This document shows, in pieces, positions 7,284 to 16,098 of a DNA stretch of 50,552 nucleotides. Below the pieces are notes generated by a model that was not told the origin of the DNA, did no database searches, and saw nothing but the letters and a program-made list of their open reading frames with translations. The position numbers and the translations under genes were made by a program. Numbering within the stretch: the first letter of the stretch is position 1; every line of letters begins with the position of its first letter. Source of the stretch: JADFRG01 sp964590515 (GTDB taxonomy: Bacteria; Chloroflexota; Anaerolineae; Anaerolineales; E44-bin32); assembly GCA_964590515.1 (NCBI GenBank), contig CAZPZD010000013.1, positions 1-50,552 of the forward strand, in the 5' to 3' direction.

Positions 7284-8591
7284 TCAGCGGCCCTCCGCTG
7301 CTGATAGGGAGGCCTCCAGAATCCGGAGGCCCTCGTCGAGCAGCCCTTGGTTGATGCTCAAGGCGGGTACGACTCGGACCGCGCTCTCGCCGGCGCCAAG
7401 CATAAGCACACCCCGCTCAAAGGCTTCTTGCAGCACGCGCTCCCGCAGCTCGTGGTCTGGCCGCTTGGTGCCATGATCCAGGACCAGCTCTGCGCCGACC
7501 ATCAAGCCCTTGCCTCGTACTTCCCCGACCGCGGGGTGTCGACTCTGGATCTCAGCCAGGGCGTCCAACGCGAACTCACCCATGGCCGCCGCGTTAGCCA
7601 TCAGCTCGCTCTCGACCAGTTCCAAGGTTGCCAGGGCCGCGCTGCAGGCGACCGGGTTGCCACCGAAAGTGTTCCCGTGTGCGCCTTCCGGCCAATCCAT
7701 CACGGTGGCCCGAGCCAAGATCCCTCCCAGGGGAAGGCCGGAGGCCACTCCCTTGGCGAAGCACACGATGTCCGGTTCTACCCCCCAATGCTCGATCGCC
7801 CACCACTTCCCGGTGCGACCGATCCCGCTTTGGACTTCATCTACGATGAGCAGGATGCCGTGCCGATCACACAACTTACGCAGCGCGGGAAAGAACCCAT
7901 CGGCGGGAACCACGTAGCCACCCTCCCCCTGAATGGGTTCGACTAGTATCGCGGCGCAGTCGTCCGGGGGCACGACGGTCTTGAAGACCACGTTCTCGAT
8001 ATAGTCCACGACCGTTTCGCCGTAGTCATCGCTGGTGGCTTGCAGCACCGGTCGGTACGGGTTGGGGAAGGGCACGTGGGTCACCCCGGGCATCAGCGGG
8101 GAAAAACCCCGCCGTTGGATCGCCTTGCTGCTGGTGAAGGCCAGCGCACCGATCGTGCGACCGTGGAAAGCGCCGTGGAATCCGATGAACTGCTGCCGCC
8201 CGCTGTGATGGCGGGCGAGCTTTACGGCGGCTTCCACCGCCTCGGCGCCGGAGTTGGCCAGGAAAACTCGGGCCGGTTCGGCGAACGGAGCGATAGAGGC
8301 CAACTTTTCAGAAAGCTCAACCCAGCCGAGATGGTAGTAATCCGAGGAAATGTGGATGAATCGCTCCGCCTGTTGGCGGATGGCGGCCACGACCTTGGGG
8401 TGGGCATGGCCGGTGGTGCAGACTGCGATCCCGGCTGCCAGATCGATGAAGCGATTTCCGTCGACGTCCCAGACCTCGGATCCGATCCCATGGTCCATCA
8501 CAAAGGGTGCGGCACGCGGATAGGATCGAGACACTACCTGCTGGTCTCTTTGGATGATCTGCCGCGCTTTACTACCTGGTGCCGGGGTCAA
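7284..8591 (-). CDS. Class III PLP aminotransferase (acetylornithine/GABA type)
   Basis: A 435-aa pyridoxal-phosphate aminotransferase moving an omega-amino group to 2-oxoglutarate or a similar acceptor. Landmarks are NSGAEAVEAAVKLAR (phosphate binding), the EPIQGEGGY motif, D251 in LLIVDEVQSG contacting the PLP nitrogen, the Schiff-base lysine K280 in CFAKGVASGLPLGG, and GNTFGGNPVACSAAL. The sequence fits the 4-aminobutyrate/5-aminovalerate branch at least as well as acetylornithine transaminases, and no arginine genes are near, so the substrate is open. The start is a TTG: a GGGAGGG ribosome site lies nine bases upstream and the protein then begins at the normal place. It heads an operon with the histidine kinase. 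Confidence 0.88.
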   Translation of the reverse strand: MTPAPGSKARQIIQRDQQVVSRSYPRAAPFVMDHGIGSEVWDVDGNRFIDLAAGIAVCTTGHAHPKVVAAIRQQAERFIHISSDYYHLGWVELSEKLASIAPFAEPARVFLANSGAEAVEAAVKLARHHSGRQQFIGFHGAFHGRTIGALAFTSSKAIQRRGFSPLMPGVTHVPFPNPYRPVLQATSDDYGETVVDYIENVVFKTVVPPDDCAAILVEPIQGEGGYVVPADGFFPALRKLCDRHGILLIVDEVQSGIGRTGKWWAIEHWGVEPDIVCFAKGVASGLPLGGILARATVMDWPEGAHGNTFGGNPVACSAALATLELVESELMANAAAMGEFALDALAEIQSRHPAVGEVRGKGLMVGAELVLDHGTKRPDHELRERVLQEAFERGVLMLGAGESAVRVVPALSINQGLLDEGLRILEASLSAAEGR

Positions 8592-8664
8592 GTTGGTGGC
8601 CCTCCCAATCGCGCTCTCCGGTTGCCGGTGTGACGATCGCCGACCTTGGGGGTCGGGCCGGGGA

Positions 8665-8670
8665 ATTATA
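8665..8670 (-). promoter_or_regulatory. Extended -10 box for the aminotransferase operon
   Basis: TGA-TATAAT on the minus strand, an extended -10, lies about 75 bases upstream of the TTG start. The predicted leader contains a small hairpin at 8640-8656 (CCGACC/GGTCGG). No clear -35 is present, as is common for extended -10 promoters. Confidence 0.5.
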
Positions 8671-8680
8671 TCATTCGGGC

Positions 8681-8709
8681 TTCCAAGGGCTTGCCGGCCG
8701 TTGTATAAA
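8681..8709 (+). promoter_or_regulatory. Putative promoter of the acyl-CoA ligase
   Basis: TTCCAA and TATAAA are separated by 17 bases, about 43 bases ahead of the ATG. It lies back to back with the aminotransferase promoter. Confidence 0.35.
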
Positions 8710-8751
8710 GGTAGGAGCGAAGTGATCCGACAAGTGGATCAGGAGGCGGCC

Positions 8752-10455
8752 ATGGAGCGAAGGGTCTGGCATAAGCAATACGATGAAGGTGTGCCGACCA
8801 CGATTGAGGTCCCCGAGATTGCGCTGCACACCTTCCTGGAGCGATCGGCTCAAGCCTACCCGGACCGAACCTGCACGGTCTTCAAGGGCGCCAAGCTCAG
8901 CTATCGGGAGATGGATCAGTTGACCGATCGGCTGGCTGCGGGTCTGGTGGCCACGGGGGTCAAGCGGGGAGCCCGGGTCGCGATTTTCATGCCCAACTCG
9001 CCCCAATTCGTCATCGCCTTCTTCGGAATCCTCAAGGCGGGTGGGGTCGTGGTCGCTACGAACCCGCTCTACACCCCGCGCGAGATCGAGCACCAGATGA
9101 ATGATTCCGGATCAGAAATCATGCTGGTGATGAGCAACTTCTATGAGAAGGTCAAGCAAGTTCAGCCCAGCACCGGACTTCGCAAACTCGTCGTCACCAA
9201 CATCAAAGAGTATCTGCCCCCGGTGATGCGGATTCTGTTCACCCTGGCAAAGGAAGGGTCCGGTGGGCATCGGATCCAGCTGCGGCCTGGGGACGAACAA
9301 CTGCAGAAACTGCTCGCCCAGCACACTCCCGCCCAGCGACCAATGCTCTCAATTGGCCCAGCCGACACTGCCCTCCTTCAATACACCGGCGGGACGACCG
9401 GCGTCTCGAAAGGGGCCGTCGGCACGCATCGCAGCCTGGTGGCCAATACCCTGCAATGCCGCGCCTGGTTGAAGGGGGTGGAGCAACCCGCGGGTGGCGA
9501 CGTGACCCTGCTGGCCCTGCCACTGTTCCATGCCTATGGCCTGATTGTCGGGATGATGTCCTCGATCGAGGCCGGGGCGGCGATGGTGCTCATCCCTAAT
9601 CCCAGGGACTTGAAAGACGTACTGACCAGCATCGATCGCTACCACCCGTCGCTCTACCCCGGGGTGCCGACCATGTATAACGCGATCAACAACCACCCGG
9701 ATGTGCTGGCAGGAAAATATGATCTGAGTTCGATCCGAGCCTGCGTCTCGGGATCGGCCGCATTGTTGCGGGAGACCAAGACTAAGTTCGAAGCGTTGAC
9801 CGGAGGCAAGGTAGTAGAGGGCTATGGCCTGACCGAGACGATGGTCGCCACCCATGCCAATCCGATCAATGGGGAGAATCGAATTGGCTCCATCGGGGTC
9901 CCTTTTCCCTCGGTGGACTGCCGGATCGTTTCTCTGGAGGATGGAGTCACCGTGCTAAAGACTCGGGAGGTTGGGGAACTGGTGATCCAAACCCCCAGCC
10001 TGATGGTCGGCTACCACAACATGCCGAGTGAGACCGCCGATACCCTACGCCATGGTTGGCTGTATACCGGCGATATCGCCTACATGGATGAGGAAGGCTA
10101 TTGCTTCATCGTCGATCGCAAGAAGGAGTTGATCAAGCCTGGCGGATTTCAAGTTTGGCCGCGGGAAGTGGAGGAGGTCATCGCCGAGAACCAAAAGGTG
10201 CTGGAGGTCGGGGTGGCCGGAGTACCGGACCCCTATCGAGGCGAGACGGTGAAAGCCTGGGTTGTCGTCAAGCCAGGTCAATCCGCGACCGAGGAAGAGA
10301 TTCGGGCCTGGTGCAAGGAGCGGATGGCGGCCTACAAAGTCCCGACTTCGGTCGAGTTCAGGGACGAACTGCCCAAGACCCTGGTCGGGAAGATTCTACG
10401 CAGAGAGTTGGTGGCACAGGAGAAGGAACGGCAGAAGCAGCCACTACCGGCCTGA
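8752..10455 (+). CDS. AMP-forming long-chain fatty acid-CoA ligase
   Basis: A 567-aa adenylate-forming enzyme that activates a carboxylic acid, most likely a long-chain fatty acid, to its CoA thioester using ATP. The phosphate loop YTGGTTGVSKGA (211-222), the YGLTET adenine motif, GWLYTGD, the hinge RKKELIKPGG and the C-terminal catalytic lysine in GKILRREL (about 547) are all intact. Overall architecture is that of FadD-type ligases. A textbook AGGAGG lies five bases before the ATG, which sets the start. It is monocistronic: the downstream ftsH gene is convergent and only nine bases away. Fatty-acid activation fits beside the fabF/plsX/acpP genes elsewhere in the window, but acyl chain preference is not readable. 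Confidence 0.92.
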   Translation: MERRVWHKQYDEGVPTTIEVPEIALHTFLERSAQAYPDRTCTVFKGAKLSYREMDQLTDRLAAGLVATGVKRGARVAIFMPNSPQFVIAFFGILKAGGVVVATNPLYTPREIEHQMNDSGSEIMLVMSNFYEKVKQVQPSTGLRKLVVTNIKEYLPPVMRILFTLAKEGSGGHRIQLRPGDEQLQKLLAQHTPAQRPMLSIGPADTALLQYTGGTTGVSKGAVGTHRSLVANTLQCRAWLKGVEQPAGGDVTLLALPLFHAYGLIVGMMSSIEAGAAMVLIPNPRDLKDVLTSIDRYHPSLYPGVPTMYNAINNHPDVLAGKYDLSSIRACVSGSAALLRETKTKFEALTGGKVVEGYGLTETMVATHANPINGENRIGSIGVPFPSVDCRIVSLEDGVTVLKTREVGELVIQTPSLMVGYHNMPSETADTLRHGWLYTGDIAYMDEEGYCFIVDRKKELIKPGGFQVWPREVEEVIAENQKVLEVGVAGVPDPYRGETVKAWVVVKPGQSATEEEIRAWCKERMAAYKVPTSVEFRDELPKTLVGKILRRELVAQEKERQKQPLPA

Positions 10456-10464
10456 GCAGGGAAT

Positions 10465-12345
10465 TCAGCTTGCGGCTTCGGCCACCATCTGGACTGGGGT
10501 ACCGCCATTCTTGGGAATGACCGGTTCAGCGAAGAGGGCCTCAAATGCGGCGCGATCGAGCGTCTCGACTTCAATCAGGCGCACGGCAATAGCGTCCAGC
10601 TGGGCCCGGTACTCAATCAGAATGCTCTCGGCCCGTTCGTAAGCCTCCCCGACAATCTTGCGGACCTCCCAGTCGATCTTCTCGGCGACACTCTCGGAGT
10701 AGTCGCGCTGCTCCCCGATCTCCCTGCCTAGGAAAACCAACTCTTCTTTCTGGCCGTACACCATCGGCCCCAGCTCCTCGCTCATCCCCAAACGGGTGAT
10801 CATTCCACGGGCCAGCTGGGTCACCCGCTCGAGATCGTTGGAGGCCCCGGAGGTGATGTCATTGAAAACCAGCGCTTCGGCCACCCGGCCGCCTAGCAGG
10901 CCGGCCATGTCGGCCTTGATCTTGTTCCGGGAAGTCAGGGTTCGGTCTTCTGTTGGCAGAGCCATCGTGAAGCCGCCCATCATGCCGCGGGCGATGATGC
11001 TCACCTTGTGGACCGGGTCGGCCTCCGGGATGACATGCATGACGACCGCGTGGCCGGCTTCATGATAGGCGACAATCTGCTTCTCTTCTTCGCTGATGAG
11101 GCGGCTCTTGCGTTCCGGCCCGGCGATCACTCGCTCGATCGACTCTTGGAATTCCTCCGGTCCGATCTCGGTCTTATTGCGGCGGGCGGCAAGGATGGCC
11201 GCCTCGTTGACTAGGTTCTCGATGTCGGCTCCGACAAAGCCCGGGGTGGCCTTGGCTATGGTCTTGAGGTCCACCTTGGCAAGGTCGATCGGCATGCCCT
11301 TGGTATGGACATTCAGGATCTGCTCCCGGCCGCGCATGTCCGGCCGGTCGAGGATCACTCGGCGGTCGAAGCGACCTGGGCGCAGCAGGGCAGGGTCGAG
11401 GATATCGGGACGGTTGGTGGCAGCGACGATGATCACACTGGCGTCGGTGTCGAACCCATCCATCTCCACCAGCATCTGGTTGAGAGTTTGCTCGCGCTCA
11501 TCATGGCTCCCGCCCAGGCCGGCCCCGCGATGGCGACCGACCGCGTCGATCTCATCGACAAACACGATGCAGGGGGAGTGCTTCTTGGCCTGGTCGAACA
11601 GGTCGCGTACCCGGCTGGCCCCGACCCCCACAAACATCTCGACGAATTCCGATCCGGAGATCGAGAAGAAGGGTACGCCGGCCTCCCCAGAGACGGCCTT
11701 GGCCAGCAACGTCTTGCCGGTGCCGGGGGCGCCAATCAACAGCAAACCTTTCGGGATGCGAGCCCCGAGTTTGATGAACTTCTCCGGCTCCTTCAGGAAT
11801 TCCACGACCTCCTGGAGCTCTTCTTTGGCCTCGTCGACGCCGGCCACATCTTCGAAGGTCACGGTCGGTTGATCCCCGGTGAACAACCTGGCCCGGCTCT
11901 TGCCAAAGGAGAGTGCCTGGTTGTTGGAGCCCTGCGCCTGACGCAGCATGAAGAAAATAAGGCCGACCACCAAGAGCCCAGGAAGCAGATAGGTCACCAG
12001 AGTGATGATCTGGTTGAAGTCGCTCGGCTGCTTGATCTCTAGCTGAATCCGTTCGGGGGAAAGGTCATCCGCGGTGACTCCCAAGTCCATCAACTGCTCG
12101 ATGGCTGGGCGGCCGGGCTCGGCCCGTGAGATCGCTTGGGACTTGTCCGGCAACTCGATCTCCAGGTCATTGTCATCAATCACCAAGCGGGAGACCCGGC
12201 CCGCGTGGATCTCGGCGGCCACCTGGTTCAGGTCTAGCCGGGTAGGCTGGGGGGCGTTGGATCGAAACTGGAAGACCAGCACGATCACGATCAACCCCAG
12301 GATGAGAAGAACGATGGAATTACGGCCGCGTGCGCTGCTCAACAA
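10465..12345 (-). CDS. ftsH: ATP-dependent zinc metalloprotease FtsH
   Basis: A membrane-anchored AAA+ protease that extracts and degrades membrane and short-lived cytoplasmic proteins. From the chosen start (626 aa) there are two membrane helices (about 8-28 and 112-134) around an extracytoplasmic loop, Walker A GAPGTGKT (205-212), Walker B VDEID (263-267), the arginine-finger region RPGRFDR, the zinc site HEAGH (428-432) and a later NDITSGASNDLERVT segment supplying the third ligand. The frame is open 38 codons further up, but a TATAAT promoter lies inside that extension; AGGAGG sits eight bases before the TTG at 12345, with a second TTG right after. Normal family length supports this TTG start. 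Confidence 0.95.
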   Translation of the reverse strand: MLSSARGRNSIVLLILGLIVIVLVFQFRSNAPQPTRLDLNQVAAEIHAGRVSRLVIDDNDLEIELPDKSQAISRAEPGRPAIEQLMDLGVTADDLSPERIQLEIKQPSDFNQIITLVTYLLPGLLVVGLIFFMLRQAQGSNNQALSFGKSRARLFTGDQPTVTFEDVAGVDEAKEELQEVVEFLKEPEKFIKLGARIPKGLLLIGAPGTGKTLLAKAVSGEAGVPFFSISGSEFVEMFVGVGASRVRDLFDQAKKHSPCIVFVDEIDAVGRHRGAGLGGSHDEREQTLNQMLVEMDGFDTDASVIIVAATNRPDILDPALLRPGRFDRRVILDRPDMRGREQILNVHTKGMPIDLAKVDLKTIAKATPGFVGADIENLVNEAAILAARRNKTEIGPEEFQESIERVIAGPERKSRLISEEEKQIVAYHEAGHAVVMHVIPEADPVHKVSIIARGMMGGFTMALPTEDRTLTSRNKIKADMAGLLGGRVAEALVFNDITSGASNDLERVTQLARGMITRLGMSEELGPMVYGQKEELVFLGREIGEQRDYSESVAEKIDWEVRKIVGEAYERAESILIEYRAQLDAIAVRLIEVETLDRAAFEALFAEPVIPKNGGTPVQMVAEAAS

Positions 12346-12396
12346 CTCAAAGGCCTCCTGGCTTGGCCAGCGGGCGGATTTGCCCGGCTCGGTTCG

Positions 12397-12402
12397 ATTA
12401 TA
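12397..12402 (-). promoter_or_regulatory. Putative -10 box of ftsH
   Basis: A perfect TATAAT, 51 bases upstream of the TTG start. Its position argues against longer ftsH starts. The -35 region is weak. Confidence 0.5.
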
Positions 12403-12505
12403 CCGTAGCCATCTTGCAGAAACCAGCACCGGACGTGTACTGCTGGCCGCTGCGGCCACTCATGGCGCCCGCTTGGGCGACGCCCAGCAAAGAATCGGTC
12501 AGGTT

Positions 12506-13489
12506 CTACTGGTACAACAGCCAGACCCACAACCACAAGGGCACCAATCCGCCGACCGCTAGGAAGGCGAGCATCCCCAGCGCGACTGCCCGCCAGTCCA
12601 GCTGGTCGGTCCGGAGCGACCGGAATGCCTGGGTGGCGGTGTGTGAAAAGTCGGGGCGTGGAAGTGGCCCTTCCGTGGCAAAGCTCTGCAAGACTCGGCT
12701 GAACTGGTCGGCGGTGCGATAGCGGGCGGCGGGCTCCTTGGAGAGCACCTTCTGGATAATTTGGTCGAGAGCCGGTGGGATCGATGGATCGTAGTGGCTC
12801 GGAGGCAGGACCGGGCCGACTTGATGGAGTTCTGCCAACAGCCGCGGGTCGGCGGCCTCAAATGGCAGCCGGCCGGTGAGCATTTCGTATAGGACGACCC
12901 CCAGCGAGTACACATCGCTGGCGGGAGAAGGTGAGGCTCCGCTCGCCTGCTCGGGCGAGAAATACTGCGGGCTGCCCCAGACGATGTCCCGCTGCTCATC
13001 CAGCGGTATGCTGGCCAAGGCCCGCGCAATCCCGAAGTCGGTGATCTTAGCACGCTCGGCATTGGATACCAGGATGTTTTGGGGCTTGAGGTCGCAATGG
13101 ACCAGGCCTGCCCGGTGCGCATAGCCAACTCCGTCGCAGACCTGGATGAGCAAGTCCAGGGCAGCCGGGCGCGGGATATTGGTCCGGCGGTGGATGAGGG
13201 TCTTAAGGTCCGTTCCATCCACGAACTCCATGACAATGAAGAGTCTTTGCGGATCCTCTCCGAAGTCGTAGATGGTCACGATGTTCGGATGGGTGAGATT
13301 GGCGGCAGCCCGGGCCTCCTGAAGGAAGCGAACCCGGAAGCCGGAGTCCCGCGAGAAATCCGGTCGGAGCACCTTGACCGCGACCTCGCGCTGGAGATTG
13401 AGGTCGCGGGCCAGGAATACGTCGGCCATCCCGCCGGCGCCGATCGGGCGCAGGACTTGATAGCGGCCACCCACCAGGTCTTCAGCCAT
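12506..13489 (-). CDS. Membrane-anchored Ser/Thr protein kinase, non-RD
   Basis: A 327-aa Hanks-type kinase. The glycine loop GAGGMADV (18-25), the ATP lysine K39, E58 of helix C, the catalytic D133 with N138, D151-FG and the SPE motif are present. The catalytic loop reads HCDLKPQN, with cysteine in place of the usual arginine, so it is a non-RD kinase and may not need activation-loop phosphorylation. The protein ends in a single hydrophobic helix (about 302-327) with no extracellular sensor domain, unlike PknB. It is transcribed alone, divergent from the DagK-like gene. The promoter elements upstream would give almost no leader. Substrates are unknown; the FHA protein at 16.4 kb is a candidate reader of its products. 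Confidence 0.92.
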   Translation of the reverse strand: MAEDLVGGRYQVLRPIGAGGMADVFLARDLNLQREVAVKVLRPDFSRDSGFRVRFLQEARAAANLTHPNIVTIYDFGEDPQRLFIVMEFVDGTDLKTLIHRRTNIPRPAALDLLIQVCDGVGYAHRAGLVHCDLKPQNILVSNAERAKITDFGIARALASIPLDEQRDIVWGSPQYFSPEQASGASPSPASDVYSLGVVLYEMLTGRLPFEAADPRLLAELHQVGPVLPPSHYDPSIPPALDQIIQKVLSKEPAARYRTADQFSRVLQSFATEGPLPRPDFSHTATQAFRSLRTDQLDWRAVALGMLAFLAVGGLVPLWLWVWLLYQ

Positions 13490-13498
13490 TGCAAATCG

Positions 13499-13527
13499 AT
13501 TCTAAACTCCGCTCCGGAGGGCAGCAA
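13499..13527 (-). promoter_or_regulatory. Putative promoter giving a near-leaderless kinase mRNA
   Basis: TTGCTG and TAGAAT are spaced by exactly 17 bases. The -10 ends nine bases before the kinase ATG, so the transcript would have essentially no 5' leader, and no ribosome site is seen. Confidence 0.4.
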
Positions 13528-13539
13528 GACCTGCTGGGC

Positions 13540-13545
13540 TATAAT
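13540..13545 (+). promoter_or_regulatory. Putative -10 box of the DagK-like operon
   Basis: TATAAT on the plus strand, 26 bases before the DagK-like ATG. There is no good -35. Confidence 0.4.
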
Positions 13546-13571
13546 CCCAGGTCAGCTGGCATGCGGCGATA

Positions 13572-14507
13572 ATGGGAACTGGGTGGCTAATCTACAACCC
13601 TGCGGCGGGCAGGTTCCCCGTTGGCTGGCTGCTGAGCCGCGCGATTCAAGTGCTCACCAATGCGGGCTGGAACATTGAAGTGCATGAAATCCACGAGGGT
13701 GGCGAGATTCAGCAGGTGGCTCGCGAAGCGATACGGGCGGGTTGCGAAGCAGTGTTCGTGGCGGGCGGCGATGGGACGGTCGGAGCGGTGGCCGCCGCGC
13801 TGAGCGGAAGCGAAGTGGCCCTTGGAGTGCTGCCTTCCGGCACCGCTAATGTTTGGGCGAAGGAGATCGGCTTGGAGCGTTTGGACTGGATCCACCTCTT
13901 CGCCCTGGAAAGAGCGGCCGACCGACTGGCCCGCGGGCGGGTCCACAAGGTCGACATGGGGAGAGCCTGTGGGCGCGAGTTTCTGCTATGGGCAGGAATT
14001 GGGCTCGACGCGGAGATCGTGAACAGGCTTGAACCGCGCGAGCGTTGGGAGAAGACCTTCGGCACCATGCACTATGGGATCCTCGCTCTTTGGAATTCGA
14101 TTGGCTGGGAAGGAGTAGAGCTAACCGTTCAGGCCGACGGACAAGTGTGGGAAGGCCGATATCTGGCCGCGATCGCGAGCAATATCCGCAAGTATGCGGG
14201 CGGCCTGATCGAGCTCAGCCCCGAGGCCAGGTTCGATGACGGCATGCTGGATTTCTGGCTCATTGGAGGTCGCTCGCTCAAGGACGCGGTCACCCGAGTC
14301 GTACAGATCTTCCTCGGTTCTCACTCAGAGGCTCCCGGGGTGGTTCACTTTCAAGCGGCCCGAGCACTCTTTGAATCGGAGTCGAAACTACAGATTCATT
14401 TCGACGGTGAGCCGCATTTGGTCAGCTCGCCCGTGGAATTCCAAACTCTGCGGAACTCGCTGAACGTCCTCCTGCCGGAATCGGAGAGCGGGATTCAACA
14501 GAATTGA
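13572..14507 (+). CDS. Diacylglycerol kinase-like lipid kinase (YegS/DagK family)
   Basis: A 311-aa cytoplasmic lipid kinase expected to phosphorylate diacylglycerol or a related lipid with ATP. The start NPAAGR, the nucleotide signature GGDGT (65-69), the second motif LPSGTANVWA, and the C-terminal GGLIELSPEARFDDGMLD segment match the DAGK_cat plus YegS C-terminal domains. Length is normal. It could recycle diacylglycerol or act on long-chain base or isoprenoid alcohols; family membership alone does not decide. It is first in a plus-strand trio with an SH3 protein and a DUF971 protein, and its stop overlaps a possible TTG start of the next frame. Confidence 0.9.
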   Translation: MGTGWLIYNPAAGRFPVGWLLSRAIQVLTNAGWNIEVHEIHEGGEIQQVAREAIRAGCEAVFVAGGDGTVGAVAAALSGSEVALGVLPSGTANVWAKEIGLERLDWIHLFALERAADRLARGRVHKVDMGRACGREFLLWAGIGLDAEIVNRLEPRERWEKTFGTMHYGILALWNSIGWEGVELTVQADGQVWEGRYLAAIASNIRKYAGGLIELSPEARFDDGMLDFWLIGGRSLKDAVTRVVQIFLGSHSEAPGVVHFQAARALFESESKLQIHFDGEPHLVSSPVEFQTLRNSLNVLLPESESGIQQN

Positions 14508-14536
14508 GCCTGCTTCGCGGCGGAGGTCGATTGCGC

Positions 14537-14986
14537 ATGGCAGGTGCCGGGCTCGGAGTTCTGGTCGCGGCACTGTTGCTCATAGGTAGCCGGCTGAGCG
14601 GATTGACAGCTTCGGTGGCTGCTCCGCCGCCGGTCCTGACTGTCATCTCCGTCCCGATTGCGAATTCGTCGCCGACGGCGACCCCGCAGCCCACCTTGAT
14701 TCCCGCTCCGCCCGGGTCCCCGACTCCTGAGCCTCAGTCCGCCAGACAATTCACGCTAGGCGAGTTTGTGGAAGTTTACGGGACCCAGGGCGACGGACTG
14801 CGGATCCGGGAGTCGCCTGGCTTGGAGGCAACCATTCTGATCCTGGGTTTGGAGAGCGAAGTCTTCCAGGTGGTGGAGGGGCCGGTGATCTCGGACGGCC
14901 TAAGCTGGTGGCGAATCACCAATCCTTACGATCCCACAGAGACCGGGTGGGCAGCGGATTCGTTCCTTCGGAGTTTTGGCCCATAA
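14537..14986 (+). CDS. Signal-anchored protein with bacterial SH3 domain
   Basis: About 149 aa. An N-terminal hydrophobic segment (MAGAGLGVLVAALLLIGS) serves as signal or anchor. A proline/threonine-rich linker (about residues 35-65) follows, then a C-terminal SH3b-like domain with the pattern GDGLRIRESPGLEA and WWRITNP...GWAADSFL. Such domains usually bind cell-wall or surface ligands, so the protein should act outside the membrane. I favour the ATG with GGAGG ten bases upstream; a TTG at 14504 that overlaps the upstream stop (TTGA) would add 11 residues. Cargo and partner are unknown. Confidence 0.78.
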   Translation: MAGAGLGVLVAALLLIGSRLSGLTASVAAPPPVLTVISVPIANSSPTATPQPTLIPAPPGSPTPEPQSARQFTLGEFVEVYGTQGDGLRIRESPGLEATILILGLESEVFQVVEGPVISDGLSWWRITNPYDPTETGWAADSFLRSFGP

Positions 14987-14987
14987 C

Positions 14988-15314
14988 ATGGAACTTCGTC
15001 CGCTCAAAGTAGGGGCCTCGCGCTCGCGGGGCTTATTGCTCGTCGATTGGAGCGATGGACATCACAGCGAATACCGTCTCGCCGATTTGAGATCCGCCTG
15101 CCCGTGCGCCCAGTGCAGGGGCGAGCCGGGCCGCCCAGCTCTGATTCGAATACCCCTGAGTACACCCGAATCAAAGCAGCTCGAGCGGGTTGATTCGGTC
15201 GGCAACTATGCCATTCAACTGGCCTGGAAAGACGGGCACTCTTTTGGGATTTACACCTGGGAGTATCTAAGGGAGCTCTGCCCCTGCGGTGAACACACCC
15301 GAGTCGCCGGCTAG
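14988..15314 (+). CDS. DUF971 domain protein
   Basis: A 108-aa protein matching the DUF971 family (the N-terminal domain of gamma-butyrobetaine hydroxylase-like proteins, also found fused to Mrp/ApbC Fe-S carriers). The diagnostic cysteine cluster CPCAQCRGE lies near residue 40, NYAIQLAWKDGHSFGIYTWEYLR follows in two blocks, and a final CPCGEH is present. The cysteines suggest metal or Fe-S binding. The ATG lies one base after the SH3 gene stop. The end of the gene faces the convergent OmpR-type regulator across about 40 bases that hold nothing recognisable. Confidence 0.85.
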   Translation: MELRPLKVGASRSRGLLLVDWSDGHHSEYRLADLRSACPCAQCRGEPGRPALIRIPLSTPESKQLERVDSVGNYAIQLAWKDGHSFGIYTWEYLRELCPCGEHTRVAG

Positions 15315-15357
15315 GCGAGCGCTTGGGGTCATCCGAGGCAGGAGAAAAACAAAGGGG

Positions 15358-16098
15358 TCAGGCTTGCTTTGGAGTCTGCTTGCGCCGGTAGTCGACGAAC
15401 CGGTAGCCGACCCCTCTTTCGGTCAAGATGTAGCGTGGGTTGGAGGGGTCGGATTCCAGTTTCTGCCGCAAGTAATTGATGTAGAGCCGAAGGTAGTGGG
15501 TTTCTTCTCGGTATTCATAGCCCCAGACCTTAGCGAGCAGTTGGTCGTGCGGAACGACCCAACCGGCGTTCTGCACCAGGTGATACAAGAGCTTGAATTC
15601 GGTCGGACGGAGTTGAACTAGGGCTCCATCAACGAAGATCTCCCGCCGATCGAAATCGATCGCAAGTCGCTCGTCGACCTCGATCTTCTCGTGGATGGGA
15701 GAGCTCGGTGTCTCAGTTCTCCGGAGCACCGCCTTTGCCCGGCTGACCATTTCCCGCGGGCTGAAGGGCTTCGAGATGTAGTCGTCGGCACCCAACTCCA
15801 AGCCGCGAACTCGGTCTTCTTCCTCACCCTTGGCTGTCAACATGATCACTGGGACCGTTGAAATCTCCCGGATCAGCTTCAGGGTTTCGAACCCGTCCAG
15901 CTCGGGCATCATCACATCCAGCAAGATCAGGTCGGGCAGGCGATCTCGCAGCAAGCCGAGCGCCTGGGGTCCGGAGGTCGCTTCGATCACTTCAAAGCCA
16001 TCGTGCTCCAGATTCAACCGGATGAAATGAATGAGGCGGGGCTCGTCGTCAACGACCAAAACCCGACGCAGCCGGGCGGGGCTACTACTCGCGGACAA
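15358..16098 (-). CDS. OmpR/PhoB-type response regulator
   Basis: A 246-aa DNA-binding response regulator. The receiver has acidic pair D17-D18, phosphoacceptor D61 in LILLDVMMPELDG, threonine in IMLTAKG and lysine in ISKPFSP. A winged-helix effector follows (LRPTEFKLLYHLVQNAG, the recognition-helix region YLRLYINYLRQKLE, and a terminal ERGVGYRF). No histidine kinase is adjacent; it is instead the last gene of a Ser/Thr-phosphorylation operon, so cross-talk with the kinase there is possible. The start is taken as a TTG overlapping the end of the small upstream gene by 14 bases; it places the conserved RVLVVDDE at the usual distance. A later TTG is a less likely alternative. Confidence 0.92.
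   Translation of the reverse strand: MSASSSPARLRRVLVVDDEPRLIHFIRLNLEHDGFEVIEATSGPQALGLLRDRLPDLILLDVMMPELDGFETLKLIREISTVPVIMLTAKGEEEDRVRGLELGADDYISKPFSPREMVSRAKAVLRRTETPSSPIHEKIEVDERLAIDFDRREIFVDGALVQLRPTEFKLLYHLVQNAGWVVPHDQLLAKVWGYEYREETHYLRLYINYLRQKLESDPSNPRYILTERGVGYRFVDYRRKQTPKQA

Noticed and set aside
12346..12459. A longer FtsH N-terminus from an upstream GTG
   Set aside because: The extension has no homology-like pattern and contains a TATAAT promoter; the TTG with AGGAGG fits better.
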